A stretch of DNA of 64,000 bases, taken from assembly GCF_001639065.2 (NCBI RefSeq), contig NZ_LQXO02000013.1, forward strand, positions 222,197 through 286,196, read 5' to 3'. The first letter of the stretch is position 1. Each line of letters begins with the position of its first letter. The notes beneath the pieces are model-generated. The model was not told where the DNA came from. It worked only from the letters and a program-made list of their open reading frames with translations, and did no database searches. Origin of the DNA: Vibrio barjaei (GTDB lineage: Bacteria > Pseudomonadota > Gammaproteobacteria > Enterobacterales > Vibrionaceae). This document shows, one piece after another, positions 1 to 8,407 of this stretch. The position numbers and the translations under genes were made by a program.

Positions 1-236
1 TTATCCACTCTCACGATAGCTTGAAAGGCAATATTAATGTGGGCGGAACGTTACAGCTAGGTTCGAATGAATACCCTATCACTGCTGTTGGTGAGGTGGT
101 GAATAAGAACCTTTCAGAACTCGGTCACATCACGATTCGGTTCGATAGCTTGAACGAAGCGGAATATCCAGGGTGTTTGCATGTGAGCGGCTCTGTTCCT
201 CACTGCAACATCGGAGAAACCATCTCTTTCTCATAA
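1..236 (+). CDS. srlB: PTS glucitol/sorbitol EIIA component, 5'-truncated by window edge
   Basis: This is the C-terminal part of a sorbitol-specific phosphotransferase IIA protein, which passes phosphate from HPr to the EIIB domain of the sorbitol transporter. The frame is open back to base 3 and reads IHSHDSLKG, matching the IHCHGELKG segment of E. coli SrlB, so the gene starts before the window. The remaining ~78 codons carry the family core (YPITAVG, ELGHITIRFD, LNEAEYPG). It is closer to E. coli SrlB than the second copy at 4224-4583. A hairpin terminator follows, then srlD, as in the srlAEBDMR order. The matching srlA and srlE should lie just upstream, outside the window. Confidence 0.9.
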   Translation, partial: IHSHDSLKGNINVGGTLQLGSNEYPITAVGEVVNKNLSELGHITIRFDSLNEAEYPGCLHVSGSVPHCNIGETISFS

Positions 237-263
237 GGTTAACTAGATTCCAATCGGTATTTT

Positions 264-319
264 GGCCTCTGCAGATGCTTTGAAACACTCTCCCAAAGTG
301 GAATGTAGAGGCCCTTTTT
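264..319 (+). terminator. Hairpin with T-run between srlB and srlD
   Basis: GGCCTCT (264-270) pairs with AGAGGCC (307-313), and a run of five T follows at 315-319. The 36-base loop has room for a smaller inner hairpin. Because srlD belongs to the same operon in relatives, this is more likely a partial terminator that lowers expression of srlDMR relative to the transporter than a full stop. Confidence 0.6.
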
Positions 320-353
320 AAAGAATTAAATTTGTAAGAATGTCGGAGTATTT

Positions 354-1133
354 ATGTGTAAAACAGCGTTAGTAGTCGGTGGTGGACAAACATTGGGTGC
401 CTTTTTATGTGAAGGCTTAGCAGCAGATGGCTACCGCGTAGCCGTAGCAGACCTAAACGGTGATAATGCTCAGCAGATTGCTGACAAGATTAATCAAACT
501 TATGGCGAAGGCATGGCGTTTGGTATTGCCGCTGACGCGACCGATGAGATGTCGGTTATCAATATGACCAAAAGTGTGGACGAGGTGTTTGGTAGAATCG
601 ATTTGATGGTTTACAGTGCAGGCACTGCTACCGCCGCTAAAATTGACACCTTCCCTATGGATGCATGGCAACGCTCATTAAGTGTTAACCTAACAGGTTA
701 CTTCCTGTGTGCACGTGAAGCGTCAAAAATCATGATTCGTGAAAATCGTGGTGGACGCATTATTCAAATTAACTCTAAATCAGGCAAAGTTGGATCGAAA
801 CACAATAGTGGTTATTCGGCGGCTAAATTTGGAGGCGTTGGCTTGACGCAATCTTTAGCTCTTGATTTGGCTGAGCACAAAATTACCGTGCATTCATTAA
901 TGCTAGGTAACTTGCTACAGAGCCCAATGTTTCAATCACTGAAGCCTCAATATGCGAAAAAACTGGGTGTTAGTGAAGAGGAAGTTGAGCAAATTTATAT
1001 TGATAAAGTGCCGCTAAAAGCAGGCTGCGATTATCAAGATGTATTGAACGTACTGAAGTTTTACGCGAGTGAACAAGCCGCGTACTGTACAGGACAATCG
1101 ATTAATATCACTGGCGGACAGGTGATGTTCTAG
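354..1133 (+). CDS. srlD: Sorbitol-6-phosphate 2-dehydrogenase
   Basis: A short-chain dehydrogenase that oxidises the sorbitol-6-phosphate delivered by the PTS to fructose-6-phosphate with NAD. It is 259 residues, the same length as E. coli SrlD. The nucleotide-binding glycine motif GGGQTLG lies at about residues 9-15. The catalytic Ser141, Tyr154 and Lys158 are in place (NSKSGK then YSAAK). The ATG at 354 has a GGAG about 8 bases upstream. It sits between srlB and srlM, the standard order of the glucitol operon. Only one dehydrogenase is present for the two transporter sets in this region. Confidence 0.95.
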   Translation: MCKTALVVGGGQTLGAFLCEGLAADGYRVAVADLNGDNAQQIADKINQTYGEGMAFGIAADATDEMSVINMTKSVDEVFGRIDLMVYSAGTATAAKIDTFPMDAWQRSLSVNLTGYFLCAREASKIMIRENRGGRIIQINSKSGKVGSKHNSGYSAAKFGGVGLTQSLALDLAEHKITVHSLMLGNLLQSPMFQSLKPQYAKKLGVSEEEVEQIYIDKVPLKAGCDYQDVLNVLKFYASEQAAYCTGQSINITGGQVMF

Positions 1134-1187
1134 TTCCCCCACTAGGTGATGTCTTGTGCTCCTGATGCTACGTTAGGTAGCGATTTC

Positions 1188-1208
1188 AAGGGCAGAATAT
1201 CTGCCCTT
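1188..1208 (+). terminator. Hairpin between srlD and srlM
   Basis: AAGGGCAGA (1188-1196), loop ATA, TCTGCCCTT (1200-1208), followed by ATTTAAA. This is a tight 9-base stem with a weak T-tract. It may act as a partial terminator or an mRNA-stabilising structure inside the srl operon. Confidence 0.5.
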
Positions 1209-1233
1209 ATTTAAACAGTTAGAGAGGTGTTTT

Positions 1234-1587
1234 ATGGACTCAACAACTACATTAATTCTAGTGGCCATTGTGGCTTGGATTGGTCAAATTGCGTTGGGAT
1301 TTTTTCAAATCCGCTCTTTCAATCGAATGGTTCAATCTATGTCACAGAAAGGGCATGTAAAGATCGGCAGAACCAAAAGTCGTTGGAAGGCGAGAACGCT
1401 CATTGTGGTTGCTGAGAATGACCAACAAACCATAGTGGATGCCAAAGTCCTAAATGGAATCTCTGTTTTTGCTAGACCTAAGACTTTGGACAAAATTGTT
1501 GGGCTAAGTTACCCATTATCCGCTGCGGTAATGAATGAACTAGCGAAAGGGACGCAAGAAGCCATCTCTGTTGCCTACGAAGGTTAA
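1234..1587 (+). CDS. srlM: Glucitol operon activator protein GutM/SrlM
   Basis: A 117-residue protein matching the GutM family (119 residues in E. coli), an accessory activator of the glucitol operon. It begins with a single membrane-spanning segment (about residues 5-23, LILVAIVAWIGQIALGFF). A small basic and mixed domain follows, with the characteristic GHVKIGRTKSRWKART stretch. The ATG at 1234 has a good GAGAGG ribosome-binding site at 1221-1226. It lies between srlD and srlR, where the family is always found. How GutM activates transcription is poorly known. The membrane anchor visible here argues against it being a simple soluble DNA-binding protein. Confidence 0.9.
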   Translation: MDSTTTLILVAIVAWIGQIALGFFQIRSFNRMVQSMSQKGHVKIGRTKSRWKARTLIVVAENDQQTIVDAKVLNGISVFARPKTLDKIVGLSYPLSAAVMNELAKGTQEAISVAYEG

Positions 1588-1631
1588 TCAGGTCGCAGAA
1601 TGTACCAAGAAATATAAACTTAGGTTTCTTT

Positions 1632-1646
1632 CTTTCACAGTGAAAG
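1632..1646. promoter_or_regulatory. 15-bp perfect palindrome upstream of srlR
   Basis: CTTTCAC-A-GTGAAAG is a perfect inverted repeat lying 42 bases before the srlR ATG. Its position fits an autoregulatory operator for SrlR, a DeoR-family repressor. The assignment is inferred from position and symmetry only. Confidence 0.4.
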
Positions 1647-1687
1647 GGAAATTGTGTATAGTTTAAAAAAAATTAGTGATGGTGCAT

Positions 1688-2467
1688 ATGAACATTGAAA
1701 ATAGACGTCAGAAGTTGGTGAACTATCTGAAACACGAGGGTAAGACTTCGGTAAATGATTTGGCAAACATTTTTGAAACCTCAGGAGCAACCATTCGTAC
1801 GGATTTGCGGACCCTGGAAGAGGAAGGGTTGGTTGTAAGACGCTATGGTAGTGCAGAAGCCTGTGGTGCAAGTAAGACTGGTCAAGCATTACTCGAGGAT
1901 CGGTCAATGGATGAGAAGCAGACCTTGAATCTCGACCTCAAATCCGCCATTGCAAAGAAAGCGTGTGAGCTTATACGTGATGGTGATTCTATAATACTCG
2001 ACTGCGGTAGTACTACATTACAAATGGTTCCCCATTTGGAAGATAAACTAGCGCTCACTCTAATGACCAATAGCATGCACATTGTTAACGCCATGGCACA
2101 ATTAGAGCGCGAACATACCGTGATTATTCCAGGCGGCACCTATCGTCGTATCTCTGCTTCGTTTCATGGCAAATTGGCTGAGCAAGCTTTTAGTCAGTTC
2201 ACTTTTGACAAGCTATTTATCGGTGCTGATGGCTTTGATTTAAACAGTGGGACGACCACATACAATGAAGCCTATCAAGTGAGCCAAGCAATGTACGAAG
2301 CTGCCAACGAAGTGATTGTCGTTTTAGATAGCAACAAATTTGGCCGTCGTAGTCCTAATGTTGTTGTGCCTTTGGAAGACATCGATGCCGTTATCACCGA
2401 TAGCAATATTTCTCCAGAACATCTAGCAGAGTTAGAATCGAACAACATCAAAGTTTATCTCGTGTAA
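1688..2467 (+). CDS. srlR: DeoR-family glucitol operon repressor
   Basis: Transcriptional repressor of sorbitol genes, closely parallel to E. coli SrlR (257 residues; here 259). An N-terminal DeoR helix-turn-helix (VNDLANIFETSGATIRTDLRTLEEEG) is followed by the sugar-phosphate sensing domain with the family's DGDSIILDCGSTTLQMVP and GADGFDLNSGTTTYNE segments. In-frame GTG (1676) and ATG (1679) codons lie just upstream of the chosen ATG 1688. The choice follows the family N-terminus (MNIENRRQKLVNYL). The gene lies between the two transporter sets and could control both. Confidence 0.92.
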   Translation: MNIENRRQKLVNYLKHEGKTSVNDLANIFETSGATIRTDLRTLEEEGLVVRRYGSAEACGASKTGQALLEDRSMDEKQTLNLDLKSAIAKKACELIRDGDSIILDCGSTTLQMVPHLEDKLALTLMTNSMHIVNAMAQLEREHTVIIPGGTYRRISASFHGKLAEQAFSQFTFDKLFIGADGFDLNSGTTTYNEAYQVSQAMYEAANEVIVVLDSNKFGRRSPNVVVPLEDIDAVITDSNISPEHLAELESNNIKVYLV

Positions 2468-2482
2468 TGTCCTTCTCCCAAT

Positions 2483-2511
2483 GATACTGTAGGAACCTCG
2501 CCTACAGTATC
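2483..2511 (+). terminator. 11-bp hairpin after srlR
   Basis: GATACTGTAGG (2483-2493), loop of seven, CCTACAGTATC (2501-2511). The stem is perfect and begins 16 bases after the srlR stop, but there is no T-run. It most likely ends the srlDMR transcript before the next promoter. Confidence 0.5.
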
Positions 2512-2679
2512 TCGATCCTCAAAATTATCCATTTCTTCTGCATTAACTTTTACATTAAGTGATATATTTTTTCACATAAAAAGTATATTGGTGATATCCC
2601 TCACGTTGCGAAAGTGTATTGCTTTCATTTTGATAATGATAAGAGGAACAATATAGTCCAAAGCGTAAGGAGGATAACT

Positions 2680-3240
2680 TTGGACTACATGATTCTAGGC
2701 GCCGAATGGTTTATTGGACTGTTTGAAAAGGGAGGCGAGGTTCTTTCTGATATGGTCACTGGCATCTTGCCGTTATTGGTCTGTCTGCTTGTCGCCATGA
2801 ATGCACTCATTCGCTTTATTGGCCAACATCGGATTGAAAGGTTAGCGACAAAATGTGCAGGCAACCCAGTATCACGCTATCTGGTTTTACCTTTTATTGG
2901 GACTTTCATTTTTTGTAATCCAATGACACTCAGTCTTGGACGTTTTCTTCCTGAAAAGTATAAGCCCTCTTATTACGCGGCTGCGTCCTACAGTTGTCAT
3001 TCCATGAATGGCATGTTCCCTCACGTTAATCCGGGGGAGTTGTTTATTTATTTAGGTATTGCTGCCGGAATCACTCAGCTTAATCTGCCGTTGGCCCCGC
3101 TTGCTGTCAGCTATTTGTTTGTTGGTTTAGTGACAAACTTTTTCCGAGGTTGGATCACTGATTTGACGACGAGCATCATCTGCAAACAACAAGGCAGGGC
3201 GCTATCTGACAAGGTCGAAATTTCTAAGGAGGGCTCATGA
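2680..3240 (+). CDS. srlA: PTS glucitol/sorbitol EIIC component, second copy
   Basis: Membrane EIIC subunit of a sorbitol-type PTS, 186 residues (E. coli SrlA 187). It contains [39 protein letters not shown] and [15 protein letters not shown], all near-identical to SrlA, with four or five hydrophobic segments. A longer frame runs back to 2614. The TTG at 2680 is chosen because AGGAGGA at 2668-2674 sits 5 bases before it and the protein then begins six residues before GAEWF, as in E. coli. It starts a three-gene unit srlA-srlE-srlB and overlaps srlE by 4 bases. Confidence 0.88.
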   Translation: MDYMILGAEWFIGLFEKGGEVLSDMVTGILPLLVCLLVAMNALIRFIGQHRIERLATKCAGNPVSRYLVLPFIGTFIFCNPMTLSLGRFLPEKYKPSYYAAASYSCHSMNGMFPHVNPGELFIYLGIAAGITQLNLPLAPLAVSYLFVGLVTNFFRGWITDLTTSIICKQQGRALSDKVEISKEGS

Positions 3241-4214
3241 GCATGATGTTAAAAGTCTCTGCGGGAAATGGAGGCTGGGGTGGTCCACTGTTTGTGCCTA
3301 TTATTGCCGGAAAGAAAATTCTCTACGTGACCGGAGGAACCAAACCTGATTTGGTCACTGCCCTAGAAAATCTAACGGGATTGGAGAGTGTCGACGGTTT
3401 TAGACAGGTGCTTGAAGATGAGGATGTTGCATTAGCGGTTGTCGACTGCGGAGGAACCTTGCGATGTGGGCTGTATCCTAAAAAAGGGATCCCGACATTA
3501 AACATCCACGCGACAGGGCAAAGTGGTCCTCTTGCTCAATTCATCAAAGCAGATATCTATGCCTCTTCGGTAACTCCTCAGTGTATCGAATTGGTTGAAG
3601 GTGAATCCAATAGCCAGGCTGAGCCGGTTAGCCAATCTGACACGCCTCGTCAATACGATACGTCTCTGAAGTTAAGCGCCCAGTCGGATGGGCTGATTGC
3701 TAAGGTCGGGGTCGGCATGGGCTCGGTTATGTCGGTTTTTTATCAAGCTGGCCGTGACACTATCGACACGGTGCTTAAAACTATTCTGCCCTTTATGGCA
3801 TTTGTTTCAATGCTGATTGGCGTCATCATGGCATCGGGGATTGGTGATGTGATTGCCAACCTGCTGTCGCCGTTGGCACAGAATCCTTTGGGACTGGTGA
3901 CGTTGGCATTGATCTGCTCTTTTCCGTTGCTTTCTCCATTTTTAGGCCCTGGCGCAGTGATCGCTCAAGTCATTGGTGTGTTAGTTGGGGTACAAATTGG
4001 TGCGGGCCATATTCCAGCTCATTTAGCGCTTCCAGCTCTGTTTGCGATTAACGCTCAAGCTGCGTGTGACTTTATTCCCGTGGGGCTTGGACTGGCAGAA
4101 GCTAAGCAAGAAACGGTGGAGATAGGTGTGCCGTCGGTACTTTATTCTCGCTTCCTTACGGGGGCTCCAACGGTGCTGTTTGCTTGGTTTGTTTCAATGT
4201 TCATTTATCAATAA
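3237..4214 (+). CDS. srlE: PTS glucitol/sorbitol EIIBC component, second copy
   Basis: A 325-residue fusion of the EIIB phosphoryl-transfer domain and part of the membrane channel (E. coli SrlE 319). The N-terminal domain shows GNGGWGGPL and the phospho-cysteine segment [22 protein letters not shown]. After a variable linker rich in Ser and Gln (about residues 120-145) come the conserved [16 protein letters not shown] and a membrane part with [27 protein letters not shown] and [10 protein letters not shown]. The start ATG overlaps the srlA stop, indicating translational coupling. Together with srlA and srlB it makes a complete hexitol transporter. Confidence 0.93.
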   Translation: MSMMLKVSAGNGGWGGPLFVPIIAGKKILYVTGGTKPDLVTALENLTGLESVDGFRQVLEDEDVALAVVDCGGTLRCGLYPKKGIPTLNIHATGQSGPLAQFIKADIYASSVTPQCIELVEGESNSQAEPVSQSDTPRQYDTSLKLSAQSDGLIAKVGVGMGSVMSVFYQAGRDTIDTVLKTILPFMAFVSMLIGVIMASGIGDVIANLLSPLAQNPLGLVTLALICSFPLLSPFLGPGAVIAQVIGVLVGVQIGAGHIPAHLALPALFAINAQAACDFIPVGLGLAEAKQETVEIGVPSVLYSRFLTGAPTVLFAWFVSMFIYQ

Positions 4215-4223
4215 GGGATGATG

Positions 4224-4583
4224 ATGGGTTATCAGTTTAGAGCCAATATTGTGAGCGTTGGAGAGTTTGCACAAGAGGCGCTTCAAGATGATATGTTGAT
4301 ACTGTTTAATGATTCAGCGCCCGAAGATGTGGCTGATTACTGCTTTATTCATGATCAAGCAGAGTACTCGGGTGATTTGTCTACTGAAAGCACCTTATTG
4401 ATTGATGATGAACCTTATGTGGTGACGTCTGTAGGCAGTGCGGCAAATACCAATCTGAAAAATCTAGGTCATATTACCATTAAGTTCGACGGAAACCTCA
4501 CACCGGACCTTGCTGGTACGGTCCATGTACTTGGAAGGAAAAAACCGCAGCTGGATTCGGGTGTGTCGCTGATTTTTGGTTAG
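4224..4583 (+). CDS. srlB: PTS glucitol/sorbitol EIIA component, second copy
   Basis: Cytoplasmic EIIA subunit of the second sorbitol-type PTS, about 119 residues. It has the family's YCFIHDQAEYSG segment, containing the phosphorylated histidine, and NLGHITIKFDGN near the end. Three ATG codons occur in a row (4218, 4221, 4224). The third is preferred because AAGGG at 4213-4217 is then 6 bases away. The sequence clearly differs from the copy at base 1, so this is an old duplication or separate acquisition rather than a recent repeat. No dehydrogenase follows it. Confidence 0.88.
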   Translation: MGYQFRANIVSVGEFAQEALQDDMLILFNDSAPEDVADYCFIHDQAEYSGDLSTESTLLIDDEPYVVTSVGSAANTNLKNLGHITIKFDGNLTPDLAGTVHVLGRKKPQLDSGVSLIFG

Positions 4584-4603
4584 CGTGTAAAGTGGACGAA
4601 GCG

Positions 4604-4879
4604 TTACTTCTCAGGTGAAATTGCATAGTACCTAAGAAACATCAAATCGGCGGGAGTGGTGTCAGCGAGGTTGTGAATAGTTGCTGGTGTGAGGCCATGA
4701 TCGAGTAGGGCTTCCCAACTTTGGCAAGCTTTGTTTATCTTTTCTATGTTTTGTCCTTGTTTCTGTTCGACTCCCTGTCTAATGAGGCGTATCTGTTCTC
4801 CAATCCAGTCCGCGGATAGGCTGGTTATTCCCATAGTCCTTGATGGCGAGCCGCTAGAGTTGTGGTTGGTTGTTATCAT
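4604..4879 (-). CDS. Small hypothetical protein
   Basis: A 91-residue protein of unrecognised family, convergent with srlB and separated from it by 20 bases. It is soluble by appearance, with no signal peptide or membrane segment. The region from about residue 25 to 55 (WIGEQIRLIRQGVEQKQGQNIEK) looks alpha-helical, and the second half reads like a small helical domain. Codon use is similar to its neighbours. I cannot give a function. It could be a chance frame, but the lack of any competing gene and the tidy spacing make it a reasonable call. Confidence 0.45.
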   Translation of the reverse strand: MITTNHNSSGSPSRTMGITSLSADWIGEQIRLIRQGVEQKQGQNIEKINKACQSWEALLDHGLTPATIHNLADTTPADLMFLRYYAISPEK

Positions 4880-5040
4880 TGGCTATCTCTCGTTGCTTCA
4901 TTAGATGGTCAGTGTAATGAAAGTGCTTTGGCAAATGTATGAGCCGAGCAAGGGTTGAGATATTAATGAGTTTTATAGATGTAGGAAGAGTTAGCGCGCA
5001 CTTTCTGAACCGCATGGCACAAAATGGTAAGTCGCTATAA

Positions 5041-5072
5041 GTCGTTTGAATAGAATACCTGCATCAAACGAC
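5041..5072. promoter_or_regulatory. Inverted repeat upstream of small exported protein gene
   Basis: GTCGTTTGA (5041-5049) and TCAAACGAC (5064-5072) form a 9-base inverted repeat with a 14-base spacer, about 75 bases before the start at 5146. A smaller repeat TACTC/GAGTA (5075-5090) adjoins it. This may be an operator or a leader hairpin. No regulator can be assigned. Confidence 0.3.
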
Positions 5073-5145
5073 ATTACTCGATTTTGAGTAGATTCATAAA
5101 CTCAAGGAATACATTGCTCAGGATGGCCTTATTGAGGTTACAACA

Positions 5146-5547
5146 TTGAAAAACACACTTATCAAACACGCTCTAGTTGCAACAACCGGTATTTTGGCGC
5201 TAACGGCGACCACTGCACAGGCTTTCGAGCTTGGCGCTGATACCAAACGTGGTATTACGTTCCAGTTTGACAACATTATCATTGGTGTTAACGATAACTA
5301 CGTAAACGGTGGTATGGCGTTCTTGCAGAAGCCACTGTCGCAAGAGCACAATATCAGCTGGTTCGTTGAAGGTGGTGTGGGTTATAACTGGAATAGTGAA
5401 CGTGTTGATGTGCATGCGCCAGTGGGGCTTCGTTGGGAGCCAGTGAAAAACCTTGATGTGGACTTATTTGCTACGCCAGAAGTGAAGTTTAAAGATGGCG
5501 TTGATGTTGGTGTGGGCGTTGACTTGGGTGTGTCCTGGAAATTCTAG
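5146..5547 (+). CDS. Small exported beta-barrel-like protein
   Basis: A 133-residue protein with a clear Sec signal peptide ending near AQA at residue 26. Beyond it are alternating hydrophobic and polar strands (GITFQFDNIIIGVN, ISWFVEGGVGYNW, VDVGVGVDLGVSWKF) and a terminal phenylalanine, as in outer-membrane barrels, although it is short for one. Translation appears to start at TTG 5146, with GAGG at 5134-5137 eight bases upstream and a typical signal-peptide N-terminus (MKNTLIKH). It is monocistronic, followed at once by a strong terminator. Family not recognised. Its size and style resemble the protein at 42849-43235. Confidence 0.7.
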   Translation: MKNTLIKHALVATTGILALTATTAQAFELGADTKRGITFQFDNIIIGVNDNYVNGGMAFLQKPLSQEHNISWFVEGGVGYNWNSERVDVHAPVGLRWEPVKNLDVDLFATPEVKFKDGVDVGVGVDLGVSWKF

Positions 5548-5565
5548 GTTTCAACGAGAATACTA

Positions 5566-5595
5566 AACGGTGACCGTATCAAGGTCACCGTTTTT
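5566..5595 (+). terminator. Rho-independent terminator
   Basis: AACGGTGACC (5566-5575), loop of seven, GGTCACCGTT (5583-5592), then T-run to 5595. It has a perfect 10-base stem 18 bases after the upstream stop codon. Confidence 0.9.
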
Positions 5596-5626
5596 GCGTT
5601 TTAGTGAGATGAGTTAGGTAGCAAGA

Positions 5627-6958
5627 TTAGTATCCAATAACCATTTGACCGAGAATGTAACCAGCGCAACACGCGGCAACGACGCCTATCAAACCGACAC
5701 TCATAAAAGAGTGGTTGAAGTACCATTTACCGATCTTAGTAGTACCGGAAGAATCGAAATTCACGGTTGCGATATCAGATGGATAGTTTGGAATGAAGAA
5801 ATATCCATAGACTGCTGGCATTAAACCAATGAGCAATGCTGGATCCAAGCCCAGTCCTAAACCCACAGGAAGCATCATTCGAGCAGTGGCTGCTTGTGAA
5901 TTAACAACAACCGATACAATGAATAGGGCCAATGCAAACGTCCAAGGATAATCCGTTACCATTTCGACGATCCCTGATTTAAATTGTGGCATTGCATATT
6001 GGAAGTAAGTGTCTGACATCCAAGCGATACCAAAGATCGCAATGGCAGCGACCATTCCTGATTTGAAGACCACACCATTAGGCACATGGCGTGGATCAGT
6101 TTTGGTTGCGAGCAGAATGATACCGCCGAAGCAGAGCATCATCATTTGAATAATGACGGCCATACTGATCGGCTTTGCCGCGTCGCCAATGGTTCTCACT
6201 TCAGGAACCATTGCAATAATAACGATGACGACGATAGACAGTAAAAACAGTAGGACTGAGTTACGTGCTGATGTAGGTAGAACTTCGTCTAACGACGTCG
6301 CTGTTGTGTTCAAAATGCGCTCGCGCCATTCAGGGTCTTTTAAGCGAGTTTGATATTCAGGATCGTCCTCTAATTCCTTACCTCGTTTCATACTATAAAG
6401 TGACATCAAAAGTGTGCCGAATAAAGTAGCGGGAACGGTGACCATGAGTATGGACAGCAAGGTAATATCTGGTCGTAGATCCGATAATTGTGCGAGGTAA
6501 TACACGACTGCGGCAGAAATAGGTGAAGCGGTAATGGCAATTTGCGAAGCTACCGAAGCTGCGGCCATCGGGCGTTCTGGACGAATACCGTTCTTTAACG
6601 CAACATCACCGATAATCGGCATAATGGAGTAGACTGCGTGACCAGTTCCTAGCAAGAAGGTCATACTGTAAGTCACAAAAGGTGCTATGAGCGTCACGCG
6701 TTTCGGATTCTTACGCAGCAAGCGTTCTGCTACTTGCAGCATAAACTTTAGTCCTCCGGCGGCTTCTAAGATAGATGCGCACGTCACAACCGCCAGAATG
6801 ATCAACATGACCGTGACAGGAGGAGAGGTTGGCGGCATTTTAAAGATAAAGACTTCAATGGTGAGACCGATGCCCGAGACCACACCTAAGCCGATTCCCC
6901 CTTTTCTTGAGCCGATATAGAGCATCAAGAGCAGGAACATAAATTCAAAATAGAGCAT
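5627..6958 (-). CDS. Anaerobic C4-dicarboxylate transporter, DcuA/DcuB family
   Basis: Inner-membrane carrier of 443 residues (E. coli DcuB 446), expected to exchange fumarate, malate or aspartate for succinate during anaerobic growth. Family marks include GSRKGGIGLG near the N-terminus, GGLKFMLQVAERLLRKNPKRV, GTGHAVYSIMPII, GIRPERPMAAASVASQ and the C-terminal FIPNYPSDIATVNFDSSGTTKIG. About ten hydrophobic segments are visible. I cannot decide between DcuA and DcuB by eye. It is transcribed alone. No convincing FNR box was found upstream, although FNR control would be usual. Confidence 0.9.
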   Translation of the reverse strand: MLYFEFMFLLLMLYIGSRKGGIGLGVVSGIGLTIEVFIFKMPPTSPPVTVMLIILAVVTCASILEAAGGLKFMLQVAERLLRKNPKRVTLIAPFVTYSMTFLLGTGHAVYSIMPIIGDVALKNGIRPERPMAAASVASQIAITASPISAAVVYYLAQLSDLRPDITLLSILMVTVPATLFGTLLMSLYSMKRGKELEDDPEYQTRLKDPEWRERILNTTATSLDEVLPTSARNSVLLFLLSIVVIVIIAMVPEVRTIGDAAKPISMAVIIQMMMLCFGGIILLATKTDPRHVPNGVVFKSGMVAAIAIFGIAWMSDTYFQYAMPQFKSGIVEMVTDYPWTFALALFIVSVVVNSQAATARMMLPVGLGLGLDPALLIGLMPAVYGYFFIPNYPSDIATVNFDSSGTTKIGKWYFNHSFMSVGLIGVVAACCAGYILGQMVIGY

Positions 6959-7338
6959 TAATATTTCCTATTTACAATTTGTAACACTCTCAATATTATC
7001 CATCTAAAATATAAGGTTATTTGACGTAAAGATCACACAACGTATTGAATGAAAAATGGAAAGTTGATTTTATAAGTTCGGTCACGTTATAGAGAGAGGA
7101 AGTAAATAGGGTGTAATCTAGGTGTGTTTACTGAGTATTTGATTGGTTGCACAACTGAAAAATAAGAGGCAGTACAAGGGGGAGCGTACTGCCTCTGTGT
7201 CTATGCGCAAATGCGCCAACTAGGTGTTTAAGGCTCAAACACTATGCGAATAGAAACGGTTTTCTCTGTCAATTTATTGTTAGTGTGCATCGGACATTTG
7301 GTTATTAATTTTCTAATTGGAATTAGCATCACAGCTTT
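6959..7338. other. Intergenic region between dcu-type gene and nanM paralogue
   Basis: 380 bases without a gene. The left part (6959 to about 7140) is AT-rich and should hold the promoter of the dicarboxylate transporter. The right part holds the terminator of the minus-strand nanM pair (7165-7196) and a short hairpin GTGTTT/AAACAC near 7225-7245. No small reading frame with a ribosome-binding site was seen. Confidence 0.6.
7165..7196 (-). terminator. Terminator of the nanM transcript
   Basis: AGAGGCAGTAC (7165-7175) and GTACTGCCTCT (7186-7196) form a perfect 11-base stem with a 10-base loop. On the minus strand it is followed by TTATTTTTC, so it ends transcription coming from the nanM pair at 7339-9559. 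Confidence 0.8.
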
Positions 7339-8394
7339 CTAATTACTTATGATAAAACAGTCAGTTACAGCCTGTCCTTGTTGGTTCTCTCCTCCCAGTA
7401 TGGCGATACCCTTATCGAGAGACACACTTACCCCATACGCTTTTCCGTCAGCAAGATGCCCCACTTTGTTCCATTGAGAGTCACTTAGCTGCCAAATGGC
7501 ATTACTATGGTGTTTTACAAGCCCTTGATGGCTGAATAAGTGCCCTTGTTGAAAGCGTTGTTGGCTGCCAACAAAAAAAGCGCCTCCGGCGACAGTAGGT
7601 ATATTGTCGATGAGTCCCACAAAACCCCCTGCGATCCCCTCATGCTTTGGCTCATTTTGGACAATGGTATGTAGTAAGTCGCATTCAACGGATCCGTTAG
7701 CCTTAATTTGGAATCGTTTGGTTTCCAAACTTCTTAGACCCGGTTTGATCTCACCTTCAATGAGTAGAATTTGTTGATCTTTCACTATCAGCCCTGCGCC
7801 ACAGTTAGGTAAATAGGGGTTATCTGCTAGCTTTGACCAACGGAGTGTCCGAGTATCAAACGTCCAGATATGCGGATTCCAACCGTAGGCCTCGATGGGT
7901 TGAGACATAAATGAGTCTAATATGAAACGCTCATCAGTAGCTGAACTGGCGTTAGAGATTTTCGCGAACAGCGAATCGAACGTTTCTTTGCAATATCCTC
8001 CAATGAAAATGAGTTGGTGGTCTGAAATCGAAGTGGCACTGGCACCGAGTAATCCTACAGGTATAGTGGTATCGAGCTTGGACCACGTTTGCGTGACTTT
8101 AGAGAAAAAATAACTATCTGTCAGCACGCGGACGTGAGGGTCTGTGTCCATTTTACCTGCGCCTGAGAAAACATAGATCCCTTTGTCTGTTGTTACGCTA
8201 GCGGCATCGTTGCGCTCGCATCCCGGAAAGGGCTGAGCGATTTGCCAACCAAGATCAAGGTTATCTATATCCAAATAATAAAAACGCTTCCCTGCGCTGC
8301 CTAGGCCAGTATAGAGGCGGCGGCCAAGCAGCCCTCCAATACCGTTTTTCATTGAGATAGGTAGGGGCGGTAAAGCGGTCAAACAGATAGTCAT
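7339..8394 (-). CDS. NanM-type sialic acid mutarotase paralogue without signal peptide
   Basis: A Kelch-repeat beta-propeller protein of the N-acetylneuraminate epimerase family, 351 residues. It keeps the family landmarks: YTGLGSAGKRFYYLD at the start, repeated GG-containing Kelch turns, the catalytic Glu/Arg motif GEIKPGLRS, and a C-terminal KAYGVSVSLDKGIAILGGE. Unlike its neighbour NanM, it begins MTICLTALPPLPIS with no hydrophobic signal sequence, so it should remain in the cytoplasm. It lies 13 bases downstream of nanM in the same transcript. Likely role: anomerising sialic acid inside the cell before the lyase. Other Kelch functions cannot be excluded. Confidence 0.82.
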   Translation of the reverse strand: MTICLTALPPLPISMKNGIGGLLGRRLYTGLGSAGKRFYYLDIDNLDLGWQIAQPFPGCERNDAASVTTDKGIYVFSGAGKMDTDPHVRVLTDSYFFSKVTQTWSKLDTTIPVGLLGASATSISDHQLIFIGGYCKETFDSLFAKISNASSATDERFILDSFMSQPIEAYGWNPHIWTFDTRTLRWSKLADNPYLPNCGAGLIVKDQQILLIEGEIKPGLRSLETKRFQIKANGSVECDLLHTIVQNEPKHEGIAGGFVGLIDNIPTVAGGAFFVGSQQRFQQGHLFSHQGLVKHHSNAIWQLSDSQWNKVGHLADGKAYGVSVSLDKGIAILGGENQQGQAVTDCFIISN

Positions 8395-8407
8395 TTTGGG
8401 TTATTTC

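Noticed and set aside
2558..2576. AGTGA...TCACA resembling a CRP site before srlA
   Set aside because: The half-sites are 9 bases apart instead of 6, so CRP would not fit.
4966..5040. 24-codon frame before the small exported protein gene
   Set aside because: Too short, no signal sequence and no convincing ribosome-binding site.
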